Position numbers and translations under genes: made by a program
The notes under the pieces: model-generated
What the model was told of the DNA's origin: nothing
Database searches by the model: none
Seen by the model: only the letters and a program-made list of their open reading frames with translations
Assembly (NCBI GenBank): GCA_946699065.1
Contig: CAMPDV010000455.1
Location: forward strand, 1 to 64,000
Direction: 5' to 3'
From: Loxodes magnus
Lineage: Eukaryota; Ciliophora; Karyorelictea; Loxodida; Loxodidae
Length of the DNA: 64,000 nucleotides
Shown here: piece after piece, positions 23,114-35,239 of the stretch
How positions within the stretch are numbered: the first letter of the stretch is position 1
Layout: every line of letters starts with the position of its first letter

Positions 23114-23875
23114 ATGAAAAAAACACCCAAAAATGATAATCTCCAAACTAGACAAATGAAATATAATAAGAAATACAAATCGATCTTTAGCATCTATAAA
23201 ACGAAAATATTAAACTCTAACTGATAGTCTAAGAATTTTCAATATAGTCTGTGTTCTAATTTAGCAAATTGATTAACTGAAACAAGAAAAAATGGATTAA
23301 AATAAGATATTATAAGTAGACCTTCAGATCAGCAAATAAATTAATTAATTCAGCAGACCGAATAAAGATTACAGAGAATAATTTTTGAAAAGAATTAGGA
23401 AATGTAAAATAAGATGAATTATGATTCCATGGAAGTAGAGACAGAGAGAGAGAAATAAATTAAGCACTGTTTTATCATGGGAAAGGCTATAATAAGGTGC
23501 TGATACTGTAAGAAGCAAGGTCATAAGGTAAGAAACTGTCGGAAATTTAGGAAGAAAGAAAAAAAGAACGAAAGACATAAAATAAAATATTTAGAATATA
23601 ATGCACAAAAGAAGCAAAATTATATAGAAGGAAAGAACAACTAATCCTTTAAACAATATATCAAATACTAATGGAAGCAAGAGAATGAAAAAAAGACAAT
23701 ATGGATTTGATATAGAAAAGTTTATGAAGGTAAGTCTCAGCAGATGTAAGAGAAAGAAAGAATTATTTAAAGTTTATTCCGAAGAAAATTATTATTGAGA
23801 ATTAACTATCTTCATAAACTAATATGTGTCAAGTCAAATAAAGAATTTCACAGTAATAAAATATTACTTTAATTA
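23114..23875 (+). CDS. gag-like CCHC zinc-knuckle protein G3
   Basis: One frame from ATG 23114. Basic N-terminus, Gln-rich helical middle (RPSDQQINQLIQQTEQRLQR), an acidic patch, then CWYCKKQGHKVRNC at about residue 129, a perfect CX2CX4HX4C knuckle whose Trp is TGA. A Lys/Arg-rich C-terminal region follows (IWIWYRKVYEGKSQQMQEKE). Same layout as G2 and G4 but not close in sequence, so a separate element family. The stop cannot be placed: coding character ends near 23875. No enzyme domain follows. Directly preceded by the AT-rich repeat. Confidence 0.65.
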
Positions 23876-23879
23876 TTAT

Positions 23880-24895
23880 TATAAACATTTCAAGTAAAAT
23901 AATAATTTAGTCAGTACTAAAGTATTTTCTTTATTATAAAATAAATAAATAATTATTTGTATTAAGGTATATTAATTTCAATATATAATTTAAAAGAAAC
24001 GTTAAAAAATTTTAATATTATGATTACTCCTTATAATTGGAATCTTTACTTGATCTTTTTTTGCTTAAATTCTTTCAAGTTCCATTTATTTACGAGGTTT
24101 ATCTCAAAATTAAAAAAAAAAATTTTTTTCTACCTTTACAAGGTCTAAAATAGCTAATTAAATTATTTCAGTTTATAGCTAATAAAGAGGCATTTTGATT
24201 ATTTGAAAATACTAAGATACTATTATATATTTAAATTGTCTTTACATGAAAAAGAGATTTTAGTTGATTTAATAATTATGAACATTAAAGGAAATAAATA
24301 TTATAAGTATATAGGAAAAATCATTTATTAATAATTATTTTATATTTATTATTTTTTATATTTCCTAGGTTGTCTCAATAAAATACCTTTTAAATCCACA
24401 TTTCAAATCTAAACTTAAAAGCATTGTTATTTAATTGATATTTAGGAAAATTTATTTTCAAATTAATTAACTCAAAAAATTAATTGTTATTTAAAGTTTG
24501 GAAAGTCAAATAAAGAAATAAAGCACTAAATATTTCTTTTATTTAAACTACTTATAGTTTCTTCAAGACATTACCCGTTTATTAATATCAATATTTCTTT
24601 AGCTAACTAAACATTTAGTACCTAGACTAATATACTTGAAATTCATATTACAAAGCACATCGTAAGTATGTATAGTAATTTATTTAATTAATTTTCCTTT
24701 CGTTTATTTTAAGAATTTTATTTACTAATTTTTAAATTTTATAATAGTTAAAGTTAAAAATATAATTAAGTTTAGATATATTATTTATTTATAATTATAG
24801 ATCATTATTTTATCGATGAATACTTTTAAGTTATGGCCTTAGTATTGTTGAGATATTTTCAAAAAGAAAACTTTATTATTATATATATGTATTAA
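23880..24895. other. AT-rich spacer
   Basis: About 1 kb of A/T-rich sequence; nothing supported. Confidence 0.4.
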
Positions 24896-25145
24896 ATATG
24901 GAGGAACACCACTGTCGGTAGGACTTCCAATCTGGATGATGCCATGGATAAGGGTGGACGGGACCTAATGGGAGATGCCTAACTTATTCGGGGTACCACT
25001 AGAGAGAAGGTTTAACGGTGGATTTTAGTCAAAACTCCTGGTTTTAGATCTTTAATTTAATTTTAACTATAAGGGTTAGGGTCATCTTTAATTAGAGGAA
25101 ATGTTTCCTTAAATTAAAGACAATAAAAGTTTTTATATCCAATAC
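24896..25145 (-). other. GC-richer extension behind gag-like gene G4
   Basis: The minus-strand frame of G4 stays open after its TGA and passes through a Pro/His/Trp-rich segment (QWYPEQVRHLPLGP; WHHPDWKSYRQWC) encoded in the most GC-rich part of this region. Either the TGA at 25146 is Trp and this is the true C-terminus, or this is a structured 3' UTR. The segment also holds AACCCTAACCCTT-like sequence (25070-25085). Confidence 0.4.
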
Positions 25146-26061
25146 TCAGCTGTACATGTCTTCATCCGAATCAATTTCAAACTGAGATAATTCTTCTTTC
25201 TCTTCCATAAGCTCATATAATTGTTCTTCCATCTTCTTGTAATTTTTCTCCAGCTTCTCTAAACAAATTCTAAGGTCATTGTTATCCTTTTAAAGCTATT
25301 TATTCTGCTACTATTAATTACCAAGATCCTGTTTGATTAGTGTCACACCTGAATCATCTAATATCAGCTTCTTTCTGTAAATACCTCCAAAGTAGTTGCA
25401 ATATAGCCTCCTCGATGTTCCAAATTATTTACGGTGCTGCTCAAGCACTCTTCTTCACTTCGGACATTACCTCCAAAAATGCCCAGCCTTTTGACAACAA
25501 TAGCAACGTTTTATTAAGGGCTTGAATTAAAATTTTTATTCTGTTTACATTTTTTCAATTTCCATCTTTTCTGATTGAAGTTAGTTTTTTTTGATTGGTA
25601 ATCGAATTTCTTCTTTAATTTTCTATTGATTTGCTTCAAGGTTTTTTTCTAATAGTTCAAATTAGGAAGTTAAGGCTTCAATTTAAAACTAAACTTTACT
25701 TACCAAGTCTTGATCTTCCTTTTTTCTATCTTAAAAAAGAAGACGAAGATTCAAGTTTTCCGCCTTCAGGATCTATATTTCGGTATTCATTTTCTAAATT
25801 AATGAATAAAGCTAAATGATGTCTTGCTCGTGGGGTTTCTCAAGCTTTTTCAGTTTGCTAGGAAATTCCGTATTTCCCAATCCTTAACAAGAGTAGATTT
25901 ATCTTTTTTGAATTCTTGGTTCTTGTTAGTTAACTGAGACTTAAGATTGATCTTTAAGGTTAGAATTCAAGGTTTAGATTCCCGGGTTTTTTTCCATTTT
26001 TTTATCCTCTTATAATGGATTATATTATCCCTGGTTTTAGATCTTATCTCTGCCTTTTCAT
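25146..26061 (-). CDS. gag-like CCHC zinc-knuckle protein G4
   Basis: Minus strand, likely ATG 26059-26061 and TGA 25146-25148. Over 25146-25860 one frame gives a long coiled coil (QIEALTSQFELLEKNLEANQ), then CYCCQKAGHFWRQC (CX2CX4HX4C, 25450-25492), and a second coiled coil (CLEKLEKNYKKMEEQLYELM) ending in an acidic SDEDMYS. Upstream of about 25870 the signal changes frame once or twice, so the first ~60 residues are uncertain. Knuckle proteins of this type coat RNA in retroelements; no reverse transcriptase is adjacent. Confidence 0.65.
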
Positions 26062-27371
26062 TTTGACTACAAGGAAGTAGTTTTAAGAAGTAGAAGAAAA
26101 GGCATGAAGGAGTTCCATTATTTTTGATTTACTATTCTAATATCTAATTTCAAAGAAAGAATGTGATTATTTAATCAAGATTAAAGAATTTAGAATTTAC
26201 AACAAATTCTCATTTAGAAACTACAGTTTCTCGAGATTGCGTTGCTTGAAATAATAGTCGATAAGAGAACAATTTTATTCTTTTTCTTTAAACTAAATTT
26301 GAGACAAATCTAACAATGATACGTCATGTTAATAAATTATGTTAATTTATAAATTTTAGCCTATAAGCTCTTTAAATTTTTCAAAGCATTTCATATTCTT
26401 AATTATTTATCTTTAAGGCAATTTTTTATTGAGCACTTCTTTTTTATTTAAAGCTTATAATCTTCACTTATTTAATATCCAGTAATTACATAACAAGTAT
26501 TAGCATAGAATTAGAATTTTACTCTTATAGCTTTATTTATCAACAATTATATGTAATTACTTGTGAATACAATTACCATATGAAGCATAGCAATTAAATA
26601 GCTTCATCATACAGTATTTAAGTAGAATCCCTATTTAAAATCTTACATATGTAAGAAATTTGTATATAGAGCTTTATTTACATTTTTTATAATTATTTTA
26701 ACTTTAAATAGACTGATAAATAGAAGTATACATCTTTAAGGAAAGTTTAGAAATAAAGCATTATTATAGTTTCATATTAAGAACACAATAATTATAGGAT
26801 AGTTAATAACTAGTTAAATATATTAGTAAAGTTGTAAGTAAACAAATTTAATTTCTATTGCTATATATATAATGTTAATAGACTGTATTTATACTTTTGT
26901 AATTTGTATCTAAGACTGAGAAAATAACAAAAATAGTGGAAGTAAAAATTATAGTGTTACTTTGAAATTAAATTAAGTTAAATTAATTATTTATACCTAA
27001 TGAGCTAAATTAAGCTATAAGATGTAACTACTGTTATATAGCAGAACTAAAAAAAGATAAATCCTCTTCATTTTTGCTAAGTATCTAAGTTGATCCATAA
27101 GTATATTAAAAAGAAGGTTTGTAATAATACATCTCATTTTAACAAAAAAAAGTAATTAAAAATGAGATTCTTTTATAAGTTATTGTTTATCTTATAATTT
27201 AAATAATGGAAACTAGAAATTTAAGATATTTATAAAATAATATTTTTCTCATCTTCATTATAAAATAAAGTATGACTTATTTCATAAATTATTTAAATTA
27301 TAGTTTTTTAGTGTAATTTATAAAGTAATTGGTGTTTATATTTTTATTTAGTTACATAAATTATAAATAAA
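26062..27371. other. AT-rich spacer
   Basis: 1.3 kb without a supported feature. It precedes the RING/PHR-like gene and should contain its promoter, but no motif is evident. Confidence 0.4.
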
Positions 27372-28835
27372 ATGAATAGCTTTACTCATTGTAAGCTATG
27401 CTAAAATAAATATGAATCTCTAACTAATCTTCCTAAAGTTCTTAATTGTGGCCATACTCTTTGTATTAGTTGCTGTTAACGTCTATGCAAAAATTCTTTC
27501 ATCAAATGTCCCTTTGATAATTTCACGTAGTGTGATAGTTACTTGAAGTTAAGAACTAATCTACTTCTGCTAGATTATATAAAGGAAAGTAGTTAGTAAA
27601 ACATAGCAAGTAGCATATTAAAGGACTAGAAGTAAAAAATAGAATTTTTATCTAATTAGTTAGGATAGATAGCATAAGACTTGAAGTAGCAAAAGTTATA
27701 AACTATTTAAATTATAGAAGAGTAATAAAAACTAATTTTATAGCAAATAGAAACTAACTAACTAAATATAAGACAAAAAATAACTTCACTATCTAAAGAT
27801 TAGAAATAAAATATCAACTGAAATTAAATTAACTAGAGCTCTTTATCGGAGTTAATAAATAAATTAAATGAACTAAAGCAAGAGAAATTAATAAATAAAA
27901 TATATAAAAAGTAAAAAGTGAGAGCAGAAATAAGAGATAATAAGCTATTAACTTTATTAAAAGAACAAATAATAGAAATAACAGATATAAGTAATTAAAT
28001 AAAACAAATAAAATATATGAGCAAAGAATAGCAAGTAGAAATTTAGAAACAATAAAGTATATATAATAAAAGTGAGAGTATTTATACATATGAAGATAAT
28101 TTGAAATAGTTAGCTTAGTTTGGAGATTACGAAGCGAATCGATAATTGGAAGAATATTAGTCACTTATATAAAAATCTTAGATATAGGAAAATAATAATA
28201 ATGTAGCACTGGAAGCACTAACTTTGATGTAACTTCTATTTAGTAGTCCATATGGATCATAAGAGGCAGAAGAAAATTAAAAAAATTTATTAAATTATTT
28301 GAAATAGAATAATGAAAAATAAAAAAATTGTATAGTAATGTAAAGATGCGATAACTAAAGGGAAACCTCATGAAAACCTAATGATTAACCTAATATAATA
28401 ACTTTTAAAACTAATAAGAAATGCCTTTTCTTTGGCTTTGAAATTTTCAAACCCTTTTCTATTGATTAATAATCAAGAATTACAATGCTAATGATTATTT
28501 AAGGTGATTAAGCGAAAAACAATGATTTATCTAATATAAAGTTTTTATCTAAAGATAACTTAGTTATATCTTATAATTCTTTAGATAAAATACATAGAAT
28601 CTGAATTATGTAAGATATAGAAATTTAGCAAGAAACTCCATATACTCTTTCTATTGAGTTAAAGGGAGGTGAGCTATAACAAGCTAACTTGTAATCTTTC
28701 CGTTTTAGTATTGATAAAGAAGATTTTAATGTGTAAATTTTGGAAACATAAAATGTTTGGGATAGGTAAGAACATAACTTATGGTACAAGCAAGGTCCTT
28801 TAGTAAATTTGCTGTTTAGAAATATCTAGCACTGA
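27372..28835 (+). CDS. RING - coiled coil - PHR-like protein
   Basis: ATG 27372 to TGA 28833-28835, 488 codons in one phase. Residues 7-49 are a RING variant (C7, C10, C26, H28, C31, C34, C46, then PFD with D49 as last ligand; CKLC...CGHTLCISC...CPFD). A long Gln/Lys-rich coiled coil spans about residues 80-270. The last ~140 residues (FFGFEIFKPFSID; IQQETPYTLSIELKGG; GPLVNLLFRN) resemble PHR domains in order of motifs: a G.G-type opening, Y.L in the middle and a final GP..N.LF. This is tentative. Known: RING plus PHR or B30.2 proteins are often ubiquitin ligases. Single copy here, no frameshift, so probably a working host gene. TGA is both internal Trp and terminal stop. Confidence 0.75.
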
Positions 28836-30185
28836 TTTCATCCATAATAAACTTTAAAATATTTTGATATTTAAATTTTTTTTATTTCATAAACAATAAG
28901 GAAAAAGTTTTAAGCTATTTATCATTTTTATGAAAATAGACATAAATTTAGTCTCTTTTTGTATGAAACATTTTTAAAATATCTAATAATCAGATTTCTA
29001 ATTATTTTCAATGAAAAAAATTACTAGCTATATATGCTCGAGTTTCGATATTTATTTTCTGAATTTATTTTTTTATTTAAAGAAGCTATATTCATATTCC
29101 ATTTTACTTTATATAGCCTTTTCTTTCAATAATCTTTATACTTTTATTAACTTGCTTGATTATTTCTCTATATATCAAAGATAAAATTAGTGGGCTTTAA
29201 AAATTATTTTTGGTTCAGATATTTATTTTTCTTTTAGACATCAGAAAAAAATTAATATCTTTATAAAGATGCAGATAAAAAAGTAAGTTGTAGGTAAAAA
29301 TTTGATCTAAAAAGAAAATTTAAGATAATATATTAAAGTTTCTATAAAATACTATGAAGTAACAAATAATTAAAGTTAAACTTAGCTTTTTTATCTCAAT
29401 TTGTTTTCAAGAGCTTTTGAAAAGTCCATGATCTTAGATAACATTTATAGATGAAAAATAACTGAACTGTATTATTTAATATATGTATTTAATATTTTAT
29501 TTAGTGAAAAGAAATAATCAAGTTAGATAGATTTTAATATGAAATTAAATAATTTTAACCTTTCAAATAAGAAGTTTAAGTGAAATTGATATTTTTCTCT
29601 GTTTAAAACCTTCGATCATACATTAAAAAATTAATAAAATGAAAATTAATTTATTTTGCTATAATTTAAGTTCTAGTAATATCTTTGTCTCTTAAACTTC
29701 AAGCAATTTAGAGTATTCAAAAATAAATATAAATATAAAATATGGTAGTCATAATATTGCAGGTATGATTAGATAATTATTTGCACATGGTGAATATAAT
29801 TTAAGGGAGTAGAAACATATAAACTTTATTTTATGGTAAATTTTGTATTGCAAAAAATAATTAAACTAAATTTAGATTAAATAGAAATTTTGGGACGAAA
29901 AAAGTTTAAATTATAAAAAAGTTAATTAAACTAAAAGTTAAAGCTAAATATTATTTTTATGTAAAGTAATTATATTAAGAAGTAAAAATAAAATATTATA
30001 AATATATTAAATAGAATACTTTGCTAATCTCTCAAAAAATTAACTTAGAAAATTAAGGAAAAAGTGGCAAGAAAGTTTGAGAAAAAAGCAATAGAAACAA
30101 GAGAAAACAGGTTCTTCATCAGAAGATAAATTTATCATCAGAACTGTAGAGATAGGTTAACCTTTAAATGAAATTAGCCAAAAAT
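28836..30185. other. AT-rich spacer
   Basis: 1.35 kb of A/T-rich sequence downstream of the RING/PHR-like gene; nothing supported. Sequence 30060-30180 is slightly GC-richer but unrecognised. Confidence 0.4.
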
Positions 30186-30189
30186 TCTA

Positions 30190-31000
30190 AAATAAACAAG
30201 ACTAAATGCAAAAAATAAATAAAAAATAGATTAATATTAAAATTAAATAATAAATCTCTCTTAGAATATGGATTTAAATATTAGAATGAAAAAATAAAGT
30301 AAGAAAAATTTATAAGGGAAATTTATTTATAAGAGGATAAAAATATATTAATTTCTTTTATCAGAAAAAGATTTAATTTTAGTAAGTTATAAATATTTAA
30401 TAGTAAAATAAAGCTATTTTTAAATAAAAATTATGAAAAAGAAAATTTGCCAGGGTTTTAAAAAATAGCTTAGTATGTTAAAAGAGAAAAAAGAATCATA
30501 ATTCATATAACTCAATAATATGCATCTGATTAAATTGCATTAGTTTTTGAGAGAATTGGTCATATAATAATTATTAAAATAAAGCAATCAAATTAAAAAG
30601 AAAATATAAATATATATAATATATTATTTATTAATTAAAGCTTTTTACATCCAATAGAATAACATAAATATAAGCTTAATAAATATATTTTAATTCAATT
30701 TAATCAAATAATTTAGATAATCAATAAGATTTAGAATATTTTACCTAATTAATTTAGGAAATTAAAATGCTACAGTAAATTCCAATGTGACTTATAGTAT
30801 AAATAAGATAAAACAACATCTAAAAAAATGTTTTAAATAAAATTTTCTATTTAATATAATTAAAATCTATTTCTAGGATTATTTTCTTTTTCATATTTAC
30901 ATTTTAATTGAACTTAAAAACATCTAATACTATCTAAATTATTAAATGTAATTTATAAATTTTTAGATATGTAAAAAAATAAAATAAAAATGATGGATAA
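30190..31000. repeat. repeat R, diverged copy without repeat B
   Basis: Matches the order of landmarks in 15600-16330: AATAATAAATCTCTCTTAG, TATGGATTTAAATATTAG, GATTTAATTTTAGTAAG, ACCTAATTAATTTAGGAAA. Confidence 0.45.
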
Positions 31001-31339
31001 AATTATTTAACTTTACAAGATTTAAGGTTAGTTTAAATATATTTTATCTTTATTTTATATAAATTTATAAATATTTATCATTAAACAATTTTAAAATTTG
31101 AGTTAAAAAAATAAATTTTTTTAAATTTAATAATTAAAAGTAATTATTTATAATGATTCTAATTTGTTTATAATTTTTGGTTATTAAATAATCAAATAAT
31201 TTTATCTTAATGCAAATGTGTAGTACATATATAAAAAATTATAAGATATTTTAGATTTAAGTAATGTAAATATATATAAAATTTATTAAATATAATTTTT
31301 GTAGTAAAATAAAACTTATATTAGCATTATGAAAAATAC

Positions 31340-31850
31340 TAATCTAAGATTAAAATGTGTAATAAATATTATTATAGAGTGCGAAGGATTTTGTTGATGC
31401 GCAGCTCTTTCGACATTAATGTTTAATATTAAAAAATGCTCTCTTTTTTTGTCGTTCATTCTATTTGTCCAATGAGTCATGTCAGCTTCTCCAAACAAGG
31501 AATCTTCTTATAAAAAATTATTCTTAAATTTTGAAATAAATGCTCCAATCTTCTTGAATAAGATCCAAATAAGAATTAGTTATTAAGTCATTAATTAGAA
31601 AGCCTGTCAGACAAACTTTCATACTGCTAGAGAAAACCCTCGGACAAATTAAACTTGTCTCTTCTGAGCTTGCCCAGCCTTCCCGTGGTGACATCTAGTG
31701 CGAGATTACTAGCAATACAGTATATACTGCACCAGATAACCTACTAATTCTCCTGATTGCGGCAGACATCCTTATTTTTTATATAATAAAAAGATAACTT
31801 TATTACTCTTCATATTGTATTTTATTTTTATTTTCTTAGTTTTTATTTAT
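31340..31850 (-). repeat. repeat E, copy 1
   Basis: Related copies at 41780-42275 and 53890-54310. On the minus strand it reads as protein (SYLDLIQEDWSIYFKIQEQF; LAVWKFVWQAF) and ends in the hairpin/TTTA-type tail shared with repeat A (31350-31410). In copies 2 and 3 a TGA sits directly before the tail; here the aligned codon is CGA. I infer the 3' part of a retroelement gene, or a SINE with coding ancestry. A standard-code frame at 31316-31498 lies inside it and is not a gene. Confidence 0.6.
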
Positions 31851-31862
31851 AATTAATGAAAT

Positions 31863-34800
31863 ATGACAAAAATAGATTTTCCTCCTATACTAATAAAAGG
31901 ATATAGGATATACTTTAGAAATGCTGGTAAAGGAGAAGGCGTAAGCTTGATTATTAAAGATGAAATAAATAGTACTGAATCTATAGTAAATATAGAAACC
32001 TAAAATCGATTTGTTTCAGTCAAAATGGAAAATATATTAATCACATCTTGCTATATGCTAGAAAATAATAAAAGTAGTCTTATTAAAGATTAAACTTATG
32101 ATTATATTAATACATATATTGGATAACTTCCAAATAATCCTCATATTGATAGGAGACTTCAATGCTCTATTATAAAATTACGGAAATAATACTAAAAAGA
32201 TTATGATAACACATCTAGATTTTAATAATTCTTGCAATAAACGATCTTTAAACAGTTAATAATACGATTAGTAATACATGCATACACAAAGAAACGGGAA
32301 AATAGTACTGTAATGACTATATTTTAATTAGAAGTAATTTAAATAATAATTAATTTGTAAATTTTTAGGTTCCCAATGACTGCTTAAAAACTGATCACAT
32401 TCCAATTACAATTAACTTTTTGTTTAATACAAAATATTATGATGATGATAAAATAATTTAGAGAAAATATTAAATTAATCGTTTGTAAGATCTAATTGAT
32501 AGATAAAGATATTAACAATGATTTATACAAATTTGTAATGAATTCTTTCAAATAGATAGAAATTATTTAGAGTAATATACATGTACATTAGCAGAAACAT
32601 TCAAGAAAACGCAGATTCAGAACTAGGATCATTTATTCCTGATCCTAAATAAAACAAACTTCCTTAAAATCTTGCAAGAAAGTATATAGATACGAAAAGA
32701 GCTAACTAAGAGTATAAAGAAACTCAAATTTATTTTGGAAGAATTAATTAATAAGTCCTTAATCTTTTGGATCAGCTAATAAACTTCGAAATAAATACAA
32801 ATATCATCTATGAAAATGGTTAAAAGATTAAGCAAAGAAGAAATTTCTAAATCTTAATGAAGAACCAAAAATTATGTTTTCACAAGCGAAAAAGATTCTT
32901 AACCCAAAAATGAGAGACCAACGGAACTTTAATTAAGAGCTTAAAAGCCAATTCATTGATTCATGAGAGAACTTTGTTTTTAACAAGCATTAAAATCTTA
33001 CTTAGTAAATACCTTCCTATTTACAAGAATTTAAACTCTTTATGATTTAAGAAATTTAAGAAATTATTCAATAAATCCCTAATGGAAAAGTAGCTGATCC
33101 AGATGGCATAAAGGGAGCATTATTAAAGTATGGAGGCTATTATCTTACTTTGATTCTCCATTCTTTCTTGAATAATATGCTGAGGTTAGGTAGAATACCT
33201 GAAGAACTTAATACGTCAATCATTATTCCTATATTTAAAAAAGGAAGCAAAGATGAGTGGAAAAATGGGAGACCTATTTCTTTGATGAATTCTATACTAA
33301 AAATATATGATAAAGCTTTAACTAAAAGGTTATATGATTAAATATATAAAAGAAACTTAATTCATGAAAGCTAGATAGGATTCATGAAAAGGAAATAAAC
33401 TACTATTCAAATTTTGACAAAATAGTAAATAATAGAATTTATCGCAAATAAGCAAAAAGGGAAGACAAAACTCCTTGCCACACTAATAGATGTAGAGAAA
33501 ATGTTTGATACTATAGAAAGAAGATTGCTTTTCGTTTAACTCAGGAGAGTCAAGCTACCTTTAGGACTTATAAATGCCCTTGAATCTATCTATAAAAACA
33601 TAAATTCCTCCTTTCTTATAGATGGAACTTTATCAAGAAAGATAAAATACAATAATGGAGTTATGTAAGGTAGCTCACATAGTTCAGTGCTTACTTTGCT
33701 GTATTATGATATTGTAATAAGATATTTAGAAAGTAAAAGTAACATAATAGGATTCAAATGTAATACTATTGGCAGAAGCTTCGCATGCAGAGGATGGACA
33801 GATGATCTAATTCTCCTATCCAAAACTGAAAAGTCCATGCAGATTTTAATGAATGAAATATAAAAAGTATCTGAATGAACTTAATTGAATATTAATACTT
33901 CAAAATGTGAAGTTATTTAATTCTTAAAAAAGAATCAAAAAGAAGTTAAGTTAAACTTAAAAACAAAAGGCAACCAAATTATTTAGAAGTAATAAGTAAC
34001 ATATTTAGGAGTAATTCTTTATCAAAAAAAGAACCTAATTAATCACTGCAAATCGGTTTTAATTAATTATCTGTCTGCTATGAAATGAGACACCTTGACA
34101 TTTTAAGACTTTGTGCCGAATGTTCACGCTTCCTAAAGCAGAATATGGAGGAGAATTAATACCTTGAGCAATCTAAAATGGAGTTACTGGCATAATAAAT
34201 AAAATTGATAAAAATATGAGATTAATAGCAAGGAAAGCCTTCTAAGCATCTGAAAACGCTTTTAATGAGCCCTGTAATATAGATTTTAACTGAATGCCAT
34301 TTAAACATATTAAGGCTTTGAGGTTTTTTAGATTTTTTTATAAAATAAAATAAGAAAATATTAACCTTCCGTAATCAACATTAAGAACTCTCTTTATGAT
34401 AATTGATAGGAAGGACATTAATATAGAGATTAATTAACAAGATTATCTGAATACTACAAAATTGACTTTAATAATTAGGAACATAATAGTAGCTTAACTA
34501 CCTTTACGAAATATGTAAAGAACTAGATTCAACATAAATTCCATAAAGTAACTTAGTAAAGACTTAAATGTATGCCAACTGCAAAGATTTTTATAGAATA
34601 ATTTTGTTATTAACGATAATTCCCAGAAATTACCTATCCGAAACTAAATAAATAATATAGAAAAGAAATAATCAGCATATACAAACTCAAAACCTAAAGC
34701 TACAATTTTCGGAAAGATCTTCAAGACAGAAATTACTTTATCGAGAATCCTCATTGCATCTGCGGAGAATTGGACAAGTTCCAACATATTATGGATTGCA

Positions 34801-35175
34801 ATTGTTACATAGATATAAGAGAATGGATAATAACAAAGATTGAATAAGGCGATATAAGAAGATTAATAACTTATGATTAAAATTATATCAACTAATTCCC
34901 AAAAAACAAAATAGAATACATAGATTTACAAATAAAATCTTCCAAAGGATGCTGCTCAAAGGAGATTGGAATTATTCGAAATGGAAAAAGAAGAATGATT
35001 GGAAAGTACTGAATCTAATGAAGAGGAAGTAAAAAATAAAGAAAATAGTGAAGAGAACGAAGAAGAAAAGGAATAATAAGAAGAGCTAAAAGAATAAGTG
35101 GAAGAATAGAAAGAATAGAATTATAACTAAGATAATCAAGCCTAAATATAAGATGAAGATGAAAGCGGGAGATGA
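31863..35175 (+). mobile_element. non-LTR retrotransposon (LINE) ORF2: endonuclease - reverse transcriptase - CCHC
   Basis: APE-type endonuclease pieces: KGEGVSLIIKDEINS near the start, ILIGDFNALLQNYGNN (32145), NDYILIRSN and LKTDHIPITINF (32315-32410). The reverse transcriptase is in one uninterrupted frame 33054-34030: ADPDGIKGALLKYGG, IIIPIFKKGSKDEW..RPISL, LIDVEKMFDTIE, GVMQGSSHSSVL, and GWTDDLILL in place of the usual YADD, keeping both catalytic Asp. SEWTQLNINTSKCEV uses TGA for the conserved Trp. C-terminal CICGELDKFQHIMDC (C-x-C-x7-H-x3-C), then an acidic Glu-rich tail to TGA 35173-35175. Known role: copies its own RNA at a nicked chromosomal site. One-base phase changes at about 32145, 32240, 34120 and 34740 suggest an inactive copy. 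Confidence 0.85.
33054..34030 (+). CDS. reverse transcriptase domain of the LINE
   Basis: The conserved core, listed separately because it is the only long stretch of the element without a phase change. Contains fingers and palm motifs up to QVTYLGVIL. The D in LIDVEKMFD and the DD in GWTDDL are the expected metal-binding residues. The conserved Trp after the palm is encoded by TGA (33876-33878). Confidence 0.85.
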
Positions 35176-35197
35176 AAAATTTATTAATAATTCTAAA

Positions 35198-35239
35198 GCA
35201 TCTTTAATTGAAGGAAGTAATTCTAACAATTAAAGATGC
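35198..35239 (+). other. 13-bp perfect inverted repeat behind the LINE
   Basis: GCATCTTTAATTG, a 16-nt loop, then CAATTAAAGATGC, 23 bp after the LINE stop. RNA from the + strand would fold into a 13-bp stem, a plausible 3' recognition hairpin or end signal of the element. Confidence 0.6.

Noticed and set aside
27829..28164. Minus-strand 111-codon hydrophobic frame
   Set aside because: Complement of the coiled coil of the RING/PHR-like gene.
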